Assembly (NCBI GenBank): GCA_947627175.1
Contig: CANQVA010000005.1
Location: forward strand, 1 to 64,000
DNA length: 64,000 nt
Direction of reading: 5' to 3'
Origin: an uncultured Ruminococcus sp.
GTDB taxonomy: Bacteria > Bacillota > Clostridia > Oscillospirales > Ruminococcaceae
Position numbers and translations under genes: made by a program
Part shown: positions 60,645 through 64,000 of the stretch, piece by piece
Layout of the letters: each line of letters starts with the position of its first letter
Position numbering within the stretch: the stretch's first letter is position 1
The notes under the pieces: generated by a model
Databases searched by the model: none
Told to the model about the DNA's origin: nothing
The model's input: only the letters and a program-made list of their open reading frames with translations

Positions 60645-61143
60645 TTTAAGAATTGCCGGAACCGTCAATGATTCTATCGTTGACGGCGAAGGAATACGAT
60701 TTACAATATTTACTCAGGGCTGTCCGCATAATTGTAAAGGCTGTCACAATCCGCAGACTCATGACTTTAACGGTGGAAAAATTGTAAATACAGATGAATT
60801 GCTTGAAACAATAAAACAGAATCCACTGCTTGACGGTGTAACATTCAGTGGGGGAGAGCCTTTCTGTCAAGCAAAAGAACTTGCTGTTCTGGGTGAAAAA
60901 ATAAAATCCCTCGGTCTTAATATCACAACATACACGGGCTATACATTTGAGGAACTTTATAAAAACCGTGACAAAAATCACTGGGGGGAATTACTTTCAG
61001 TTACGGATATTCTTATTGACGGATTATTCATTCTTGAACTGAAAGACTGGACTATAAAATTCCGTGGCAGTTCAAATCAGCGTTATATTGATTGTCAGAA
61101 AAGTATTAAAGAGGGCAGAACAGTCGAAACAGAACCACAATAA
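60637..61143 (+). CDS. nrdG: Anaerobic ribonucleotide reductase-activating protein
   Basis: A 168-residue radical SAM activase that installs the glycyl radical on NrdD. The cluster motif is CPHNCKGCHNPQ near residue 29, followed by the SAM-binding VTFSGGEPFCQA. It begins inside the end of nrdD, giving translational coupling. Confidence 0.96.
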   Translation: MSDLRIAGTVNDSIVDGEGIRFTIFTQGCPHNCKGCHNPQTHDFNGGKIVNTDELLETIKQNPLLDGVTFSGGEPFCQAKELAVLGEKIKSLGLNITTYTGYTFEELYKNRDKNHWGELLSVTDILIDGLFILELKDWTIKFRGSSNQRYIDCQKSIKEGRTVETEPQ

Positions 61144-61146
61144 AAC

Positions 61147-61180
61147 AAAAAAACCGGAGTGTAATAACTTCGGTTTTTTA
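61147..61180. terminator. Bidirectional terminator between nrdG and the ncRNA candidate
   Basis: Stem AACCGGAGT/ACTTCGGTT with a seven-base loop; T-run on the plus strand and T-run on the minus strand. Confidence 0.8.
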
Positions 61181-61404
61181 TGTTAAATCAATAAAAAATA
61201 ATCCGCCTTGCCGTCATATAGTGTATAAAACCCGCACGAAGCAGGTGGGTAAACGCCCGAATGCTTCACGCTCCCTTCGTCCGCATATAAAAATATGTCA
61301 GGAGGTCTGCAATTCACAGTCGGAGCTGTATTCCCTAATGAGATGTGTTGGATTATAAAAACTATAATTACTCGAACAAGGCAGAATATTAACTTGTATT
61401 TACA
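61181..61404 (-). ncRNA. Candidate structured small RNA, class unknown
   Basis: A plus-strand gene-free region of 400 bp whose composition is much more balanced than other intergenic DNA here. On the minus strand it has a good promoter and a downstream terminator, giving a transcript of about 220-260 nt. Possible stems include GAAGCA/TGCTTC around GGG/CCC (near 61225-61255), AGCTCC/GGGAGC (61270-61330) and CATAT/ATATG. The small open frame on this strand (61183-61422) has no ribosome-binding site. A 6S-type or other housekeeping ncRNA is possible; I cannot assign it. Confidence 0.5.
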
Positions 61405-61410
61405 TAATCT

Positions 61411-61439
61411 ATTATAACACATGATTATAGAAAAATCAA
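61411..61439 (-). promoter_or_regulatory. Promoter of the ncRNA candidate
   Basis: On the minus strand TTGATT (61439-61434), 17 bp, TATAAT (61416-61411). Confidence 0.7.
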
Positions 61440-61485
61440 CCCCTGTTTACAGAAAATTTCAAAAAAATTTTTTATATGATTTCTG

Positions 61486-61514
61486 TTGATTTGTATTATG
61501 AAATATGTTATAAT
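61486..61514 (+). promoter_or_regulatory. Promoter of mtnN
   Basis: TTGATT (61486-61491), 17 bp, TATAAT (61509-61514), 35 bp before the mtnN start codon. Confidence 0.75.
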
Positions 61515-61549
61515 CATATAAGAATATTAAAGAAAGGGAGTATAATAAA

Positions 61550-62227
61550 ATGAATACACTCGCAATAATAGGTGCTATGCCGTCTGAGCTTGCAGATATA
61601 AGAAAAACGCTTGGAAAGGCTGAAACAAAAAAAATTTCAGGATTTGAATTTTTTGTGAATGAATACAAAGGAAAAACTATTATAAATGCCTGTTGCGGTA
61701 TTGCAAAAGTCAACGCCGCACTCTGTACGCAGGTTATGATTGACAACTTCAATCCCGACTGTGTTATAAATACAGGTATTGCAGGAGGAATGAATACAAA
61801 TGTAAAAGTTTGTGACATAGTTATTTCAACAGAAGTTCTTCCTCATGACCTTGACCTGCATTTCCTTAACGATTATCCGCCATACCGTGCAATTTTCAAG
61901 GCTGACGAAAAACTTATTGAATCGGCTGAAAAAGTATGTGCTGAATTTTCAGTAAAAAGTTTCAGGGGTAGAATAGTTTCCGGAGAGGCTTTTATTTCAA
62001 GCAATGAAGTCAAGGCTGAAATACAGAACAGGCTGAACCCATACGCCGTTGACATGGAAAGTGCCGCTGTTGGTCACTGCTGTTATCTTAACGGAAAACC
62101 ATATGTAAGTGTACGCTGTATTTCTGACAATGCTGACGATAACGGTGCTATGTCGTTTGAAGAATTTGAAAAAATCGCCGCAAAGAGAGTGGCAGAAATT
62201 GTCCTTAGAATGACCGAAATAATATAA
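61550..62227 (+). CDS. mtnN: 5'-methylthioadenosine/S-adenosylhomocysteine nucleosidase
   Basis: A 225-residue nucleosidase that cleaves adenine from methylthioadenosine, S-adenosylhomocysteine and 5'-deoxyadenosine, recycling SAM by-products. It shows IGAMPSELADIRK, CCGIAKVNAA, NTGIAGGMN, VSGEAFIS, the substrate-ribose motif DMESAAVGHCCY and a catalytic Asp in SDNADDNGA. Length is normal. It fits the SAM-radical-rich biology of the window (HemZ, NrdG). Confidence 0.95.
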   Translation: MNTLAIIGAMPSELADIRKTLGKAETKKISGFEFFVNEYKGKTIINACCGIAKVNAALCTQVMIDNFNPDCVINTGIAGGMNTNVKVCDIVISTEVLPHDLDLHFLNDYPPYRAIFKADEKLIESAEKVCAEFSVKSFRGRIVSGEAFISSNEVKAEIQNRLNPYAVDMESAAVGHCCYLNGKPYVSVRCISDNADDNGAMSFEEFEKIAAKRVAEIVLRMTEII

Positions 62228-62246
62228 AACAGAAAGGAAAATCACT

Positions 62247-63149
62247 ATGAAAAAAATACCTGTTTTTATGAGTGCTGTTATTGCATTGTCTGCCGTCACA
62301 CCGTTTTATGCAAGTGCAGAGTCAAATTATAGACCTGTTATGTATTTTTCTGTTGAGGACAATGACAAAATATCAATTCTTCCCGACGGAACTGTATACA
62401 TAAATACACAAGACCTGACAGAAGAAAATTCAATCCGTGTAAATGCTTATATACGTGACGATTCAAAAAGTTGTTGGACTGTTGCACCGAAAATAAAGAG
62501 TGCCGATATGTGCGTAAAATTTGCTGAAGATGCAATAGACCCTGCTGAAGTCGGTGAAAATTCGCCGTATGTTTCTTCTTCTTATGGTTTTTATAACACT
62601 CGTGATGAAGAATGCAATACACTCAATATGTCGTTTACAGCATCAATGTCAGATATGATTTCAGGCAATATTCAAGCCTTACCACTTACCGGTGATGCAA
62701 CAGATAATTACCCTCTTGCATATTTCAACGCCACTATTGATTCACAGATTGAATCGGGAGTTTATCGCATTTATTTCCTTACAGAAGCAGAGGATTATGC
62801 CGACCAACGCACTACAAGTGTATCACTTCTTGACGCTGACGGAAATTCTGTAACTATAACACCGGAAGTAAAAGAACAGAAAATTATTGTTTCTGACCGT
62901 ATGCTCGGCGATGTCAATAATGATGGTCTTGTTGATACAGTTGATGCGACAGCCGTGCTTATAGAATATGCAGCACTCTCGGCAAATAAAGATTCAACTC
63001 TTGAAACAGGTCAGTCAATGGCAGGAGATATAAATAATGACAATTTAGTTGATGCAGTTGATGCAGCAGGCATACTTACTTATTATGCATATCTTTCAAC
63101 AGGCGGAGAACTCGAATTTGCAGAGTATCTTTCATCTCAATCAGAATGA
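62247..63149 (+). CDS. Secreted dockerin-containing protein
   Basis: A 300-residue secreted protein. Residues 1-25 are a signal peptide (MKKIPVFMSAVIALSAV, ending ASAES). Residues about 27-215 form a beta-rich module of unknown type. Residues about 222-290 are a type I dockerin with two calcium-binding F-hand repeats, DVNNDGLVDTVDATAVL and DINNDNLVDAVDAAGIL, each followed by a helix. The dockerin would dock it to a cohesin of a cellulosome or amylosome scaffold. The N-terminal module has no glycosidase motif that I can see. Confidence 0.88.
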   Translation: MKKIPVFMSAVIALSAVTPFYASAESNYRPVMYFSVEDNDKISILPDGTVYINTQDLTEENSIRVNAYIRDDSKSCWTVAPKIKSADMCVKFAEDAIDPAEVGENSPYVSSSYGFYNTRDEECNTLNMSFTASMSDMISGNIQALPLTGDATDNYPLAYFNATIDSQIESGVYRIYFLTEAEDYADQRTTSVSLLDADGNSVTITPEVKEQKIIVSDRMLGDVNNDGLVDTVDATAVLIEYAALSANKDSTLETGQSMAGDINNDNLVDAVDAAGILTYYAYLSTGGELEFAEYLSSQSE

Positions 63150-63169
63150 TTTAAAATAATTTAATAAGT

Positions 63170-63205
63170 AAAAAGCGACTGTCTTTAACGGCAGTCGTTT
63201 TTTTG
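63170..63205. terminator. Bidirectional terminator between the dockerin and protease genes
   Basis: Stem GCGACTGTC/GGCAGTCGT with a six-base loop, A-run before and T-run after, between convergent stops. Confidence 0.8.
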
Positions 63206-63206
63206 A

Positions 63207-64000
63207 TTATTTTATTATTGCCTCTGACCAATATTCCTGATTGTATATATCAGTAAAACGGTACATAAGTTTTACTTCTCCGTCGCCTACATCAACGTTG
63301 CTTATCGTCATATTTTCCGAAACGGTAACAGGTTCGCTTAAATAATAACTGTCCTGATACTCACCGTCATAACTGTAAAAATCACAAAGAAAATCCAATT
63401 TATCACCGACATTTATTTCGGTCATACTTTTCGGAACTGTATCTGTTTCGCCGTCTGCATAGTCTGTTGATGCTCCTGCAATATATCCGTTTGGATTTTC
63501 ATTATCAAAAACTATAATTAGTTTCACTCTGTCACCGTTGAGCATTGCCGGAACATATCCCGTAATAGTATAATCATCACCGTTTTCAATTGTATCTGTA
63601 TGATAGTAAGCAACGGGCTGATTATTTATTGCAAGCCAATTTCTTTCAGTATCGGGAATAAGATTTCCGTCACTGTCAAAATCATATATATTGTCAAGAC
63701 CTAAATCAATATAACCGCTTCCGTCATCATAGAACATATTGAGGTCAATTTTATGAACAAGTTCCCACTGTGATTCAGGGAGAGACATAAAATATGTGCC
63801 GTCGTCTTTTTGTTCCCATACAAGATTACTTGTATCAAAGAAATTCTGTGAAACATATTCATTTGCACTTTCCTGTGATATTGATGTATCGTTCATATAG
63901 TCAATACTTTTTCCGGAAGAACTTAAAAATGTATTTATCAATCCGCCGATAATATCAATATTTCCGGAAGAAACGGTATTTCCCACAAGTCCGAAAAGTG
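63207..64000 (-). CDS. C-terminal part of a clostripain-like (peptidase C11) secreted protein, partial
   Basis: The reading frame is open to the window edge on the minus strand. The upstream residues read LFGLVGNTVSSG, so the true start lies beyond 64000 and the GTG near 63986 is internal. The visible 260 residues include WEQKDDGTYFMSLPESQW, FYDDGSGYIDLGLDNIYDFD and VAYYHTDTIENG, a beta-rich tail typical of clostripain-family proteins in Ruminococcus. The catalytic His/Cys region is not in this window. It converges on the dockerin gene. Family call by memory of the tail sequence. Confidence 0.65.
   Translation of the reverse strand, partial: LFGLVGNTVSSGNIDIIGGLINTFLSSSGKSIDYMNDTSISQESANEYVSQNFFDTSNLVWEQKDDGTYFMSLPESQWELVHKIDLNMFYDDGSGYIDLGLDNIYDFDSDGNLIPDTERNWLAINNQPVAYYHTDTIENGDDYTITGYVPAMLNGDRVKLIIVFDNENPNGYIAGASTDYADGETDTVPKSMTEINVGDKLDFLCDFYSYDGEYQDSYYLSEPVTVSENMTISNVDVGDGEVKLMYRFTDIYNQEYWSEAIIK

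Noticed and set aside
61183-61422. 79-codon minus-strand open frame over the ncRNA candidate
   Set aside because: No ribosome-binding site, cysteine/proline-rich nonsense composition, and promoter/terminator signals fit an RNA gene better.

Overview
The window looks like chromosome from an anaerobic, spore-forming, cellulosome-making clostridium of the Ruminococcus / Oscillospiraceae type. The grounds are AT-rich intergenic DNA, spoIIGA-sigE, anaerobic nrdDG, oxygen-independent hemZ, Rex, a secreted dockerin protein, BspA-type repeats and many low-GC Firmicutes orthologues. I saw no rRNA, tRNA, CRISPR array or intact insertion sequence.

Layout. 1-2.3 kb: AT-rich accessory cassette of three small unknown or immunity-like genes behind one promoter, preceded by a 16-bp inverted repeat. 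2.3-12 kb (minus): recJ, relA/spoT, an MBL hydrolase, hemZ and rlmD, then spoIIGA-sigE, then a 34-aa membrane peptide. 12-17 kb (minus): a DEAD-box helicase and two PLP sulfhydrylase paralogues, preceded by a tandem duplication of a structured RNA unit with its own promoter and terminator. 17-23 kb: a zinc-ribbon SDR, a membrane gene with a slippery A7, and a Ro60/TROVE-like DUF2828 gene divergent from two WYL regulators. The gap between these holds a repeated, hairpin-rich minus-strand RNA candidate. 23-25.5 kb (minus): a NADAR-type gene without a visible DarT partner, DUF1015 and maf. 25.7-29.8 kb: pgk, tpiA and gpmI. 29.8-36.3 kb: cobO, a HAD phosphatase, a TrpR-like regulator, lon, engB and lysA. 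36.4-54.8 kb: the metabolic core. 54.8-64 kb: pyrE, a PIN-domain paralogue pair, a zinc ribbon protein, an SGNH-like protein, nrdDG, a candidate ncRNA, mtnN, a dockerin protein and the end of a clostripain-like protease.

The most interesting part is 43.2-54.8 kb. Fumarase is followed by HdrB, HdrC, HdrA, an MvhD/FlxD-type protein, two AsrA/FlxBC-type iron-sulfur proteins, an AsrB/FlxA-type NAD(P)H-FAD protein, and then the iron-sulfur and flavoprotein subunits of a fumarate reductase with no membrane anchor. An AspT/SucE-family exporter closes the run. Read together, this suggests a soluble NADH-dependent, HdrA-flavin-bifurcating complex that reduces fumarate to succinate and may reduce ferredoxin as well. 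Succinate would leave by the terminal transporter. Aconitase, NADP-isocitrate dehydrogenase and the redox regulator Rex sit just upstream, and a Rex-like operator lies in the long intergenic region before fumarase. The bifurcation is inferred from gene content and motifs; it has not been demonstrated.

Two genes (engB and traX) appear to start at ATA or ATT behind good ribosome-binding sites. Functions described as inference below should be read that way.
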